Below are positions 1 to 8,215 of a stretch of 64,000 nt of DNA, piece by piece (position 1 is the stretch's first letter; the number at the start of each line of letters is the position of its first letter). Origin of the DNA: Streptosporangium sp. NBC_01756 (GTDB lineage Bacteria > Actinomycetota > Actinomycetes > Streptosporangiales > Streptosporangiaceae); the NCBI RefSeq assembly GCF_035917975.1, contig NZ_CP109130.1, positions 8,122,001 to 8,186,000 on the forward strand, given 5' to 3'. The notes beneath the pieces were generated by a model that worked only from the letters and a program-made list of their open reading frames with translations, did no database searches and had not been told where the DNA came from. The position numbers and the translations under genes are program-made.

Positions 1-332
1 GGGTCTCCGACGACTTTCTGCACGAGGTCGGCGCCCTTCTCGGCACGCGGGCGCACGCCGTGGCGGACGTCGTGACCGAGGTGCTGCGTCCGCTCGGGGA
101 GGGACTGTCCGGAGCGCTCACCGCGATCCTCGACAGTCCTCCCGTCCGGCAGTTGATCGAGCCGGCCGAGCGAACCGAGCCGACCGGGCCAGCCGAGCCG
201 ACCGGGCGGGCCGAGCGAACCGAGCCGGCCAGCCGGGCCGGGCCGGCTGAGGACCGCCCGGTTCCCGGCCTCGCCGAGCGTGACGTCCTCCATCCCGAGC
301 CGCCGCCACCACGATTGCCCGGACATCCCTGA
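1..332 (+). CDS. 3' part of a gene entering from the left edge; unknown product
   Basis: An open frame runs from the window edge (codons begin at base 3) to a TGA at 330-332, so the start lies outside. The first 55 or so visible residues look like a normal globular segment (VSDDFLHEVGALLGTRA, then a stretch ending SPPVRQLIEPAE). The rest is a low-complexity tail built from repeated GAGCCGACCGGG-like units giving EPTGPAEPTGRAERTEP. I recognise no family. It converges on the next gene. Only the 3' end is visible, so a chance open frame in repetitive GC-rich DNA cannot be excluded. Confidence 0.4.
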   Translation, partial: VSDDFLHEVGALLGTRAHAVADVVTEVLRPLGEGLSGALTAILDSPPVRQLIEPAERTEPTGPAEPTGRAERTEPASRAGPAEDRPVPGLAERDVLHPEPPPPRLPGHP

Positions 333-390
333 CCCGTGACCGGCGCGTGGGTGCCGATCCGCCCACGGGTACGCCCGATGTCGTGAGGTG

Positions 391-405
391 CCCGCCCCAG
401 GCGGG
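391..405. terminator. possible hairpin between convergent genes
   Basis: CCCGCC, three bases, GGCGGG forms a perfect six-pair hairpin between the ends of two converging genes. There is no U-tract, so this is only a weak terminator candidate. Confidence 0.3.
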
Positions 406-419
406 GAACCCGTATCCGG

Positions 420-1475
420 TCAGGCGCTTCCCGGCAGGCCGTAGGCCTGGGCGATCAGCTCGTAGGAGCGGATCCGCGCCGAGGGGCTGTGGACCAGCGT
501 AGTGATCATCAGCTCGTCGGCCTCGGTGCGCTTGCGCAACTCCTCCAGGCCCGCCCGTACCTGCGCGGCGTCCCCGTGCACCACCTTGGACAGGTAGTCG
601 TCGAGGAAGTCCTTCTCCACCGGGCTGTAGGCGTGGGTCTCGGCCTCCTCGGGCGTGGGGACCGGCTGCGGTGCGCCGCGGCGCAGGCGCAGCATGGACA
701 GCCCGCCCGAACGGGCCATGCGCAGAGCCTCCTCGGAGGTCTCCGCGGCGACGGCCGAGACGCCGATCATCGCGTACGGCCGGTCGAGCACGGCCGACGG
801 CTGGAAGGACGACCGGTACAGGTCCAGGGCGGGGATGGTGTTGGCCGCGCTGAAATGGTGGGCGAACGCGAACGGCAGGCCGAGCAGGCCCGCGAGCTGG
901 GCGCTGAAGCCGCTGGAACCCAGCAGCCAGATCGGCGGCCGGCCCGTCTCGGGCGACCGGGGAATGGCGACGACCCTCTCCAGCGGATGGCCGGCCGGGA
1001 ACGCGCCGTCCAGGAAGGCGGTCAGCTCGGCGAGCTGCTCGGGGAAGTCGTCGGCGTCCAGGCCGTGGCGGCGCAGCGCACGGGCTGTCGCGGGGTCGGT
1101 GCCCGGTGCCCGGCCGAGCCCGAGATCGATACGGCCCGGATGGAGCGCGTGCAGGGTGCCGAACTGCTCGGCGACGATCAGTGGGGCGTGGTTGGGCAGC
1201 ATCACGCCGCCGGATCCCAGCCGGATGGTCGTGGTCGCCGCGGCCAGGTGGGCGATCAGCACGGCGGGGGAGGAACTGGCCACGGACGGCATTCCATGAT
1301 GCTCGGCGACCCAGATCCGGTGGTAGCCCAGGCTCTCCGCACGCCTCGCCAGTTCGGCGCTCGCCCGCAGGGTCTCGGTGGGGGTCACGCCCGAACCGAC
1401 CGTGGCCAGTTCGAGGATCGACAGGGGGACCTCGGAGGTGCCACGTGCCACACCGCGGATGTTGTCTTCAGCCAT
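420..1475 (-). CDS. luciferase-like monooxygenase (LLM class flavin enzyme)
   Basis: A protein of about 351 residues in the bacterial luciferase / LLM flavin-dependent oxidoreductase superfamily. It most resembles the MsnO8-type subgroup, single-subunit proteins of about 340 residues whose physiological substrates are mostly unknown. Family features are the N-terminal strand PLSILELATVGSG, the helix ASELARRAESLGYHRIWVAEHHGMP, and the core LGSGGVMLPNHAPLIVAEQFGTLHALHPGRIDLGLGRAPG. I chose the ATG at 1475 (MAEDNIRG); a GTG shortly after it would also fit, because relatives start close to the PLSILEL strand. An upstream extension of the frame is arginine-rich and looks untranslated. Substrate is not assignable. 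Confidence 0.85.
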   Translation of the reverse strand: MAEDNIRGVARGTSEVPLSILELATVGSGVTPTETLRASAELARRAESLGYHRIWVAEHHGMPSVASSSPAVLIAHLAAATTTIRLGSGGVMLPNHAPLIVAEQFGTLHALHPGRIDLGLGRAPGTDPATARALRRHGLDADDFPEQLAELTAFLDGAFPAGHPLERVVAIPRSPETGRPPIWLLGSSGFSAQLAGLLGLPFAFAHHFSAANTIPALDLYRSSFQPSAVLDRPYAMIGVSAVAAETSEEALRMARSGGLSMLRLRRGAPQPVPTPEEAETHAYSPVEKDFLDDYLSKVVHGDAAQVRAGLEELRKRTEADELMITTLVHSPSARIRSYELIAQAYGLPGSA

Positions 1476-1484
1476 GAGGGCGGC

Positions 1485-1505
1485 AACCCCGGCTGAGCGG
1501 GGGTT
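1485..1505 (-). terminator. possible hairpin after the ROK gene
   Basis: AACCCC and GGGGTT pair around a nine-base loop just after the ROK stop on the minus strand and just before the monooxygenase start. No run of T follows, so it could attenuate rather than terminate. Confidence 0.35.
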
Positions 1506-1512
1506 ATTCCGG

Positions 1513-2706
1513 TCAGACCGCGGCCGGCCGCTGCTCCGGCGAGACGGCCTTGGCGAGCAGGAAGTCCTCCACGACAAGGGTGGCGGCTCCCAGGGCGACC
1601 GCGTCGGGCCCGAGGCGGCCCAGCACGATGGAGGCCGTCCCGTACGGCTGGGTGAGGGAGTTGTCGGCGGCCGATCTCTTGATCCTCGTCAGGTGGTGCC
1701 GGCCCAGCATGAGCCCGGCCCAGCCGCCGATGACGATCCGCTCGGGGTTGAACAGGTTGATCAGGTTGGCCAGGCCCGCCCCGAGATAGTCGGCCGTCTC
1801 CTCGATGACGGGGCCCCCCGCGCGGACCAGGTCGGCCAGGGCGGCCTGTTCGTCGGGGATCTCGATGGACAGCCCGGCACGTTCCAGGATGCTCTCGGCT
1901 CCGATGTAGGCCTCCAGGCAGCCGCGGCCGCCGCACCGGCAGGGCCGGCCCCCTACCGCGATCTTGGTGTGGCCCCACTCTCCGGCGCTGCTGTTGGCGC
2001 CGCGGTAGGTGATCCCGTCGGTGATGATGCTGGCCCCGGCCCCCGAACCGATCAGCGCGACGATGGTGTGCCGTGTCCCGCGACCGGCGCCGAACCACAG
2101 CTCGGCCTGCCCCATCGTCTTGGCGCCGTTGTCGATGTACAGCGGAAGCGAGGTCCCCGCGCGCAGGAGCGTGCCAAGGGGGACCGCGTCCCAGCCGAAG
2201 GTCTGGGCGTGGATGAGCGACTCCGGTCCGCTCTCGACGATGCCGGGGACGCCGATGCCCACACCGAGCACCCGGGCGGGGTCCACGTCGCCGGCGGCCA
2301 GCACGGCCTCGATGCCGGCGAGGATGTGCCGCACGACCAGGTCGACGTCGTGCCGGGCCGGGCGGAGGGGATACTCGGCCTTGGCCCGCTCGTTCATGTC
2401 CAGGTCGAAAAGCTCGACGCGCACGTGGGTCTCGCCGACGTCCACCCCGATCGCGTAGCCGAACTCCGGGTTCACCCGCAGCAGCACCCGGGGGCGCCCG
2501 CCGTCGGACTCCACCAGGCCCGCCTCGACGACGACGTTGTCGGTGATGAGGTCGCCGGTCACGTTGCTGACCGAGGCGGCGCTCAGTCCGGTCAGCCCGC
2601 TGAGTTCGTGACGGCTGGTCGGGCCCTCGAAGTAGAGAGTCCGCAGCAGCACCGCCCGGTTCCCCCGTCGGAGATCGCGTACCGTCCTGCGTTCGGGCCT
2701 GACCAT
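1513..2706 (-). CDS. ROK-family transcriptional regulator
   Basis: A 397-residue ROK (repressor, ORF, kinase) protein with an N-terminal winged-helix domain (about residues 14-65, GNRAVLLRTLYFEGPTS then LSAASVSNVTGDL) followed by a sugar-kinase-like fold. The ROK zinc site is intact: GEWGHTKI at 242-249 supplies His246, and CRCGGRGC at 256-263 supplies the cysteines. The kinase loop reads YIDNGAKTMGQ rather than the usual NDAN, which suggests a sugar-sensing repressor more than an active kinase. It probably controls carbohydrate genes. Nothing adjacent is clearly its target; the monooxygenase follows it by about 37 bases in the same direction. Confidence 0.88.
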   Translation of the reverse strand: MVRPERRTVRDLRRGNRAVLLRTLYFEGPTSRHELSGLTGLSAASVSNVTGDLITDNVVVEAGLVESDGGRPRVLLRVNPEFGYAIGVDVGETHVRVELFDLDMNERAKAEYPLRPARHDVDLVVRHILAGIEAVLAAGDVDPARVLGVGIGVPGIVESGPESLIHAQTFGWDAVPLGTLLRAGTSLPLYIDNGAKTMGQAELWFGAGRGTRHTIVALIGSGAGASIITDGITYRGANSSAGEWGHTKIAVGGRPCRCGGRGCLEAYIGAESILERAGLSIEIPDEQAALADLVRAGGPVIEETADYLGAGLANLINLFNPERIVIGGWAGLMLGRHHLTRIKRSAADNSLTQPYGTASIVLGRLGPDAVALGAATLVVEDFLLAKAVSPEQRPAAV

Positions 2707-2881
2707 GATCTTCCTCCCCCGCTTCTTGGGCCATGTTAGATCAGGGCGTGAAGTAAGTCATCCGGAGGTCGTCGCGGGGCCGGCCGCCGGGGGCGCCGAG
2801 GTCGGGTCCGGCCGGAAACTCGCCGATGTTTTGTCCTGAACGAGGTGATTATCACAGCCGGATCCGGGCAGGACCCGCAGC

Positions 2882-5800
2882 ATGGCACTCGGAGGCCGGA
2901 TCTTCCGCTGGCCGGTGATCCGGCAGCTCAGGGGAGAGGACGGCAGGAGCGACGCCGCGCGGTCGGCGCGGACCGACGCGCTGCGGCCGCGCACCGAGGA
3001 GGCGGACACGGTCGCCAGGTCGATCTGTCCCTACTGCGCGGTCGGCTGCGGCCAGCTCGTCTACGTCAAGGACGGCGAGGTCACCCAGATCGAAGGCGAC
3101 CCCGACTCGCCGATCTCGCGCGGCCGCCTCTGTCCCAAGGGATCGGCGAGCAAGCAGCTCGTCACCCACCCCAACCGGCAGACGCAGGTGCTCTACCGGC
3201 GCCCCCACGGCACCGAGTGGGAGCCGCTGGACCTCGAGACCGCGATGGACATGATCGCCGACCGGGTGGTGCGCACCCGGCGGGAGAGCTGGCAGCAGGA
3301 GGTCGAGGGCGAGGTCGTCCGGCGCACCATGGGCATCGCCAGCCTGGGCGGGGCGACGCTGGACAACGAAGAGAACTACCTGATGAAGAAGCTCTACACC
3401 GCCCTCGGTGCGATCCAGGTGGAGAACCAGGCCCGTATTTGACACTCCGCCACCGTCCCCGGTCTGGGGACCAGCTTCGGCCGTGGCGGCGCGACGGACC
3501 ACCAGCAGGACCTGTCGGAGTCCGACTGCATCGTCATCCAGGGCTCCAACATGGCCGAATGCCATCCGGTGGGTTTCCAGTGGGTCATGGAGGCCAAGGC
3601 GCGGGGCGCGAAGGTCTTCCACATCGACCCGCGTTTCACCCGGACCAGCGCGGTCGCCGACCGGTATCTGCCGATCCGGGCCGGGACCGACATCGTGCTG
3701 ACCGGAGCGCTCATCAACCACGTGCTCACGAACGAGCTCGACTTCCGTGAGTACGTCCTGGCCTACACCAACGCCTCGACGATCGTCTCGGAGGAGTTCA
3801 GGGACACCGAGGACCTGGACGGGCTGTTCTCCGGTTTCGACCAGGAGACACGCCGGTACGACCCGTCGAGCTGGGCCTACGAGAGCGCCTCCGAGGAGGC
3901 CGCGGCGGGGCGGCGCAGCGAGCAGCTGGAGGGCGGTCGCCGGCATGCCGAGGCGGCGGGCGCCGAGCAGTACGGCTCGGGCGGCGCCGGGATGCTCGCC
4001 GAGCCGCTCACCGACCCGACGCTGACCCATCCGCGCTGCGTCTACCAGATCCTCAGACGGCACTTCGCCCGCTACACCCCCGAGATGGTGTCCGAGCTGT
4101 GCGGTCTTCCGCGGGAGGACTTCACCGCGCTCGCCGAGGCGGTCACGGCGAACTCCGGCCGGGAGCGCACCACCGCCTGGGTGTACTCGGTCGGCTGGAC
4201 CCAGCACTCCGTGGGCGCGCAGTACATCCGCGCGGCCTCGATCCTGCAGCTGCTGCTCGGCAACATGGGCCGCCCCGGCGGCGGCATCCTGGCGCTGCGC
4301 GGCCATGCCAGCATCCAGGGCTCCACCGACATCCCCACCCTGTTCAACCTCCTGCCGGGCTATCTGCCGATGCCGCACGCCCATCGGCACGAGGGCCTGG
4401 ACGGCTATCTGAGCCACGCGGGACCCGACACCGGTTTCTGGGGGAGAAAACGCTCCTACCTCGTGAGCCTGCTCAAGGCGTGGTGGGGCGACGCGGCCAC
4501 CGAGGAGAACGACTTCTGCTTCGACTACCTGCCGCGCATCACCGGCGATCACGGTCACTACACGACCGTGATGGGGCAGATCGACGGCACCGTGAAGGGC
4601 TATTTCGTGGTGGGGGAGAACCCCGCGGTCGGCTCCTCCGGCGGCAAGGCCCAGCGCCTCGGGCTGGCCAACCTCGACTGGCTGGTGGTGCGCGACCTGA
4701 GGGTGGTGGAGACGGCCACGTTCTGGAAGGACGGCCCGGAGCTGGAGACCGGGGAGATGCGCACCGAGGACATCGCCACCGAGGTGTTCTTCCTGCCCGC
4801 GGCCAGTCACGTGGAGAAGGAGGGCACCTTCACCAACACCCAGCGGCTGCTGCAGTGGCGCCAGAAGGCGCTCGACCCGCGGGACGACTGCCGTAGCGAC
4901 CTGTGGTTCTACCACCACCTCGGCAAGCGGATCAGGCAGCGGCTGTCCGACGACGAGATCGACCGTCCGGTCCGCGAGCTGACCTGGGACTACCCGGAGG
5001 AGGGGGAGCACCGGGAGCCTTCAGCGGAGGCCGTACTGCGCGAGATCAACGGCACCGGCCCCGACGGGCGGGCGCTGTCCGCCTACACCGAGCTCAAGCC
5101 CGACGGCTCCACCCGGTGCGGCTGCTGGATCTACTGCGGCGTCTACGCCGACGAGGTGAACCAGGCGGCGCGGCGCAAGCCCGGCGCCGAGCAGGACCTG
5201 ACCGCGCTCGAATGGGGCTGGGCCTGGCCGGCGAACCGGCGCATCCTCTACAACCGGGCCTCGGCCGACCCCGAGGGCCGCCCGTGGAGCGAGCGCAAGG
5301 CCTATGTCTGGTGGGACGAGGAAAAGGGCGAGTGGACCGGGCACGACGTGCCGGACTTCGAGAGGAACAAGCCGCCGGGCTACGTGCCCCCCAAGGGCGC
5401 CACCGCCGAGGCGGCGATCGCCGGGACCGACGCGTTCATCATGCAGGCCGACGGGAAGGGCTGGCTGTTCGCCCCGGCGGGCCTGGTCGACGGGCCGCTG
5501 CCGGCCCACTACGAGCCGCACGAGTCGCCGACGCCCAACGCGCTGTACGGCCGGCGGGCCAACCCGGCCCGCCGGATCTACCGGCGCCCCGAGACGCCCT
5601 ACAACCCGCCGCAGTCGCCGCTCTTCCCGTACGTTCTCACGACCTACCGGCTCACCGAGCACCATACGGCCGGAGGCATGAGCCGGCCGCTGCCCTATCT
5701 CTCCGAGCTGCAACCCGAGCTGTTCTGCGAGGTGTCGCCCCGCCTCGCCGCCGAGCTCGGCCTGGTCAACGGGGGCTGGGCGACGATCGTGACGGCCCGC

Positions 5801-6073
5801 ACCGCCATCGAGGCCCGCGTCCTGGTGACCGGGCGGATCCGCTCACTGCGCGTCGAGGGACAATGGCTCGAACAGGTCGGCCTGCCGTACCACTGGGCCT
5901 GGGGCAGCGGGGGCCTCTCGACCGGCGACGTCGTCAACGACCTGACGCCCATCGTGCTCGATCCCAACGTCTACATCCAGGAGAGCAAGGCCATGACCTG
6001 TGACGTGCGACCCGGCAGGCGTCCCCGGGGGAGGGCCCTGCTCGACCTGATGGAGGAGTACCGCCATGGCTGA
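2882..6073 (+). CDS. fdhA: formate dehydrogenase catalytic subunit, selenocysteine-containing
   Basis: The molybdenum/tungsten bis-pterin subunit that oxidises formate to CO2. The frame continues through a TGA at 3440-3442 (codon 187), giving 1063 residues with selenocysteine at the active site. The context is ENQARI-Sec-HSATV, the signature of formate dehydrogenase N-type enzymes, with the conserved His after Sec. An N-terminal [4Fe-4S] site uses Cys49, Cys52, Cys56 and Cys84. The chosen ATG lies about ten bases after AGGA. Unlike E. coli FdnG, I see no twin-arginine signal, so the enzyme is probably cytoplasmic. The frame overlaps fdhB by eight bases, so the two are surely cotranscribed. 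The TGA is not a pseudogene stop: conservation resumes in frame immediately and selA, selB and selC are all nearby. Confidence 0.95.
3440..3489 (+). other. UGA selenocysteine codon with bacterial SECIS hairpin
   Basis: TGA at 3440-3442 is followed after 12 bases by a perfect six-pair hairpin, GTCCCC (3455-3460), loop GGTCT, GGGGAC (3466-3471). The E. coli fdhF SECIS has an 11-base gap and a GGUCU apical motif, so spacing and loop match closely. Seven further pairs, CCGCCAC (3447-3453) with GTGGCGG (3483-3489), could close an outer helix. SelB would bind this hairpin to deliver Sec-tRNA. Confidence 0.92.
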
Positions 6074-6881
6074 GCGGATGGGGTTCTTCACCGACACGAG
6101 CGTCTGCATCGGGTGCAAGGCGTGTGAGGTCGCCTGCAAGGAGTGGAACGACATCCCCGACGACGGTTTCGTCTTCCGGGCCACCTCCTACGACAACACC
6201 GGCAGCCTGGGCGCGAGCACCTGGCGCCACGTGGCCTTCATCGAGCAGCCGGGCCGGGCGCCGGCCGCCCCGCGCCAGGGCGACGGCGACGGCGACGGCG
6301 ACGGCGGGCCCGAGGACATCGAGGGCTGGCTGATGTCCTCGGACGTGTGCAAACACTGCACACACGCCGCATGCCTGGACGTCTGCCCGACCGGGGCGCT
6401 GTTCCGCACCGAGTTCGACACCGTGGTGGTCCAGGCGGACGTCTGCAACGGCTGCGGGTACTGCGTGCCCGCCTGTCCCTACGGGGTGATCGAGCGCAGG
6501 GAGCGCGACGGCAGGGCGTTCAAGTGCACGATGTGCTACGACCGGCAGCTCGGCGGGCTGGAACCGGCCTGCGCCAAGGCCTGTCCGACCGACTCCATCC
6601 AGTTCGGGCCCCTGGACGAGCTGCACGCCCGCGCCGGGGAACGGCTGGAGCGGCTGCACTCCGAGGGCAGGCAGGAGGCACGGCTGTACGGTGCGAGCCC
6701 CGACGACGGCGTGGGCGGCGCCGGCGCGTTCTTCCTGCTGCTGGCCGACCCCGAGGTGTACGGCCTGCCACCCGATCCGGTGGTCACCACCCGTGACCTG
6801 CCCGCGATGTGGCGATGGGCCGGTGGGGCGGCCCTCTCCCTCGTCGGAGCCGTCGCCGTGTCCTTCTTGAGTAACCGGTGA
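6066..6881 (+). CDS. fdhB: formate dehydrogenase iron-sulfur subunit
   Basis: The electron-transfer subunit that carries electrons from the formate site toward the membrane; 271 residues. Ferredoxin-like cysteine groups are visible: CIGCKACEVACKEW near the N-terminus, CKHCTHAACLDVCPTG, CNGCGYCVPACPYG, and the pair CTMC / CAKACPTD, enough for four [4Fe-4S] clusters as in FdnH/HybA-type proteins. An aspartate-glycine run (GDGDGDGDGG, from a GGCGAC microsatellite at 6279-6306) is inserted between clusters. The last 25 residues form one hydrophobic helix, probably a membrane anchor. The start overlaps fdhA by eight bases, and its stop overlaps the next possible start in GTGA. Confidence 0.92.
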   Translation: MAERMGFFTDTSVCIGCKACEVACKEWNDIPDDGFVFRATSYDNTGSLGASTWRHVAFIEQPGRAPAAPRQGDGDGDGDGGPEDIEGWLMSSDVCKHCTHAACLDVCPTGALFRTEFDTVVVQADVCNGCGYCVPACPYGVIERRERDGRAFKCTMCYDRQLGGLEPACAKACPTDSIQFGPLDELHARAGERLERLHSEGRQEARLYGASPDDGVGGAGAFFLLLADPEVYGLPPDPVVTTRDLPAMWRWAGGAALSLVGAVAVSFLSNR

Positions 6882-7099
6882 CACCCGGCGGGGTTCCCGG
6901 GGTTCCCGGGGCTCTCGGGACTCCCAGGGTTCTCGGGACTCCCAGGGTTCTCGGGATTTTTAGGACTTTCGAGACTTTCGAGGTTCTCAAGGCTCCCCGG
7001 GCTGCTAGGACTTCCCGGATTTTCGGGGTTTCCGGGGTTCCCGGGAAGACGGTGGCAGACTGGTCGGAGGCCCACACGTCCCACCGGAGGCGGCGGTGA
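6878..7099 (+). CDS. possible 73-residue repeat protein between fdhB and the NrfD gene
   Basis: A frame from GTG at 6878, overlapping the fdhB stop in GTGA, to TGA at 7097-7099, which in turn overlaps the GTG start of the NrfD gene in another GTGA. The nine-base DNA repeat keeps the frame open and encodes three-residue periodic text such as GVPGVPGALGTPRVLG. Coupling at both ends is what a real operon gene would show. However, no Shine-Dalgarno is visible for it, the content is low-complexity, and the actinobacterial fdh operons I know lack such a gene. It may simply be translated spacer. Confidence 0.3.
   Translation: MTPGGVPGVPGALGTPRVLGTPRVLGIFRTFETFEVLKAPRAARTSRIFGVSGVPGKTVADWSEAHTSHRRRR
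6890..7042 (+). repeat. degenerate 9-base tandem repeat, about 17 units
   Basis: Units read GGGGTTCCC, GGGGTTCCC, GGGGCTCTC, GGGACTCCC, AGGGTTCTC and so on through a more T-rich middle back to GGGGTTTCC, GGGGTTCCC. The consensus is about GGGRYTYYC. Because GGGGTTCCC and its neighbours are nearly self-complementary, the transcript could fold on itself. The tract fills almost the whole spacer between fdhB and the NrfD gene. Confidence 0.85.
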
Positions 7100-8040
7100 A
7101 GCAGGAGCAGGCGATGGTTCCCGAGGCCGAGTTCCGTTCCTACTACGGACAGCCGGTGATCAAGGCCCCGGTCTGGCACGAGCCCCACATGCCGGTCTAC
7201 CTCTACCTGGGCGGCCTGTCCGGAGCTGCATCGGTGATGGGAGCCATGGCCGGCCTCACCGGGTACGACCGGCTCGCGCTCACCGCGAGGGTCACCGCGG
7301 CTCTCGGGGCGGCCGCCGGCGCCGGCTTCCTGGTCGCCGAACTCGGCCGGCCCGAACGGTTCCTCAACATGTTGCGCATCTTCAAACCCAGCTCGCCGAT
7401 GAGCATGGGCTCCTGGACCCTGGCCGCACACAGCACGCTGACGGCGGCCGCCGCCGCGTCCGCGCTCGCCACCGTCCTGCGTCCGGCGGGTGACGCCGCG
7501 ATTCTGGTCGCCGGGCTGACCACCGGCCCGGTGATGGCCACCTACACCGCGGTCCTGCTCGCCGACACCGCCGTGCCGGCCTGGCACGACGCCCACCGGG
7601 AACTGCCGTTCATGTTCGCCGGAAGCGCGCTGGCCAGTGCGGGGGCGGCGGGCATGCTGGCCACGCCCCGCGCGCAGGCGGGTCCGGCCCGAGCCGTGGC
7701 CGCGCTGGGGGCCGTCGCGGAGACGGTCGCCGGCATCGTCATGGAACGCCGGCTCGGGCTGGTCGGCGAGCCGTACCGCCAGGGCAGAGGGGGCCGGTTG
7801 ATGCGTACGGCCCGTGCCCTGACGGTGAGCGGCGGCCTGCTCACCGCGGTCGCCGGCCGCAGCCGAGCCCTCACCGCGCTGTCCGGCCTCGCCCTCACCG
7901 CGGGCTCGCTCTACCTCCGCTTCGGCGCACTGGAGGCGGGCAAGGCCTCGGCCGCCGACCCGAAATACACCGTGGTACCCCAGCGTCGGCGCCTCGAAGC
8001 AGCGGAGCCCGCCTCGGTCCCGCCGCCGTCACCGAGCTGA
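7096..8040 (+). CDS. NrfD/PsrC-like membrane subunit of formate dehydrogenase
   Basis: A 314-residue polytopic membrane protein of the NrfD/polysulfide-reductase membrane-subunit family. It would anchor FdhAB and pass electrons to the quinone pool. Family marks are the opening SYYGQPVIKAPVWHEPHMPVY, then a first membrane helix LYLGGLSGAASVMG, the loop LGRPERFLNMLRIFKPSSPMSMGSW, and several further hydrophobic helices. The GTG start has GGAGG five bases upstream; an ATG at 7114 is an alternative. The gene closes the fdh operon and is followed by a strong hairpin and selC. FdnI-type cytochrome b histidines are not evident, consistent with NrfD. Confidence 0.88.
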   Translation: MKQEQAMVPEAEFRSYYGQPVIKAPVWHEPHMPVYLYLGGLSGAASVMGAMAGLTGYDRLALTARVTAALGAAAGAGFLVAELGRPERFLNMLRIFKPSSPMSMGSWTLAAHSTLTAAAAASALATVLRPAGDAAILVAGLTTGPVMATYTAVLLADTAVPAWHDAHRELPFMFAGSALASAGAAGMLATPRAQAGPARAVAALGAVAETVAGIVMERRLGLVGEPYRQGRGGRLMRTARALTVSGGLLTAVAGRSRALTALSGLALTAGSLYLRFGALEAGKASAADPKYTVVPQRRRLEAAEPASVPPPSPS

Positions 8041-8043
8041 CCG

Positions 8044-8071
8044 CCAGGGCATCCCCTCCGGGATGCCCTGG
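8044..8071 (+). terminator. strong hairpin terminator of the fdh operon
   Basis: CCAGGGCATCCC and GGGATGCCCTGG form a perfect 12-pair stem with a four-base loop, followed by CTTTA, directly after the NrfD gene stop. Confidence 0.8.
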
Positions 8072-8101
8072 CTTTACCCGCTCGCTGGTAGGTTCTCGCG
8101 C

Positions 8102-8194
8102 GGAGGCGTGTGGGCGCCTGGTGGCCCCCGCGGTCTTCAAAACCGACGAGGCCGAGGTTCTCGGCCTGGCGGGTTCGATTCCCGTCCGCCTCCG
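8102..8194 (+). tRNA. selC: selenocysteine tRNA (anticodon TCA)
   Basis: A 93-base tRNA gene with the acceptor arm GGAGGCG / CGCCTCC, anticodon stem-loop CGGTCTTCAAAACCG exposing TCA, a long variable arm (GAGGCCGAG / CTCGGCCT) and T-arm GCGGGTTCGATTCCCGT. The long extra arm and UCA anticodon identify tRNA-Sec, which is charged with serine and converted by SelA. CCA is not encoded. It sits 60 bases after the fdh operon, whose catalytic subunit needs it. Its 3' end is repeated imperfectly at 18204-18241. Confidence 0.95.
8157..8194 (+). other. putative attL: 3' end of selC
   Basis: The last 38 bases of selC recur in the same orientation at 18204-18241 with four substitutions; the 15-base stretch GGCGGGTTCGATTCC is identical. 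Duplicated tRNA 3' ends flanking foreign DNA are the normal footprint of tyrosine-recombinase integration. Confidence 0.6.
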
Positions 8195-8215
8195 CTGTCT
8201 CTGTGATCAGATGCC

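Noticed and set aside
2831-2855. Sigma-70-like promoter for fdhA (TTGTCC and TATCAC)
   Set aside because: The spacing is only 13 bases, too short for a normal promoter.
3440-3442. fdhA split into two genes or a nonsense pseudogene
   Set aside because: The TGA sits at the invariant Sec position with a SECIS hairpin, and selA, selB and selC are in the window.
2852-5011. A 719-codon open frame antisense to fdhA
   Set aside because: Long antisense frames are expected opposite GC-rich genes. It has no domain sense, and fdhA is unambiguous.
6279-6306. GGCGAC microsatellite as a phase-variation switch in fdhB
   Set aside because: The unit is six bases, so changes would only alter the length of an Asp-Gly linker and not the frame.
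6890-7042. CRISPR-like array
   Set aside because: The units are contiguous nine-base repeats without spacers, and no cas genes are present.
6536-7084. Minus-strand frame encoding collagen-like NPG/SPE triplets
   Set aside because: It is the complement of the nine-base repeat running on into the antisense of fdhB; codon use and operon direction favour the plus strand.
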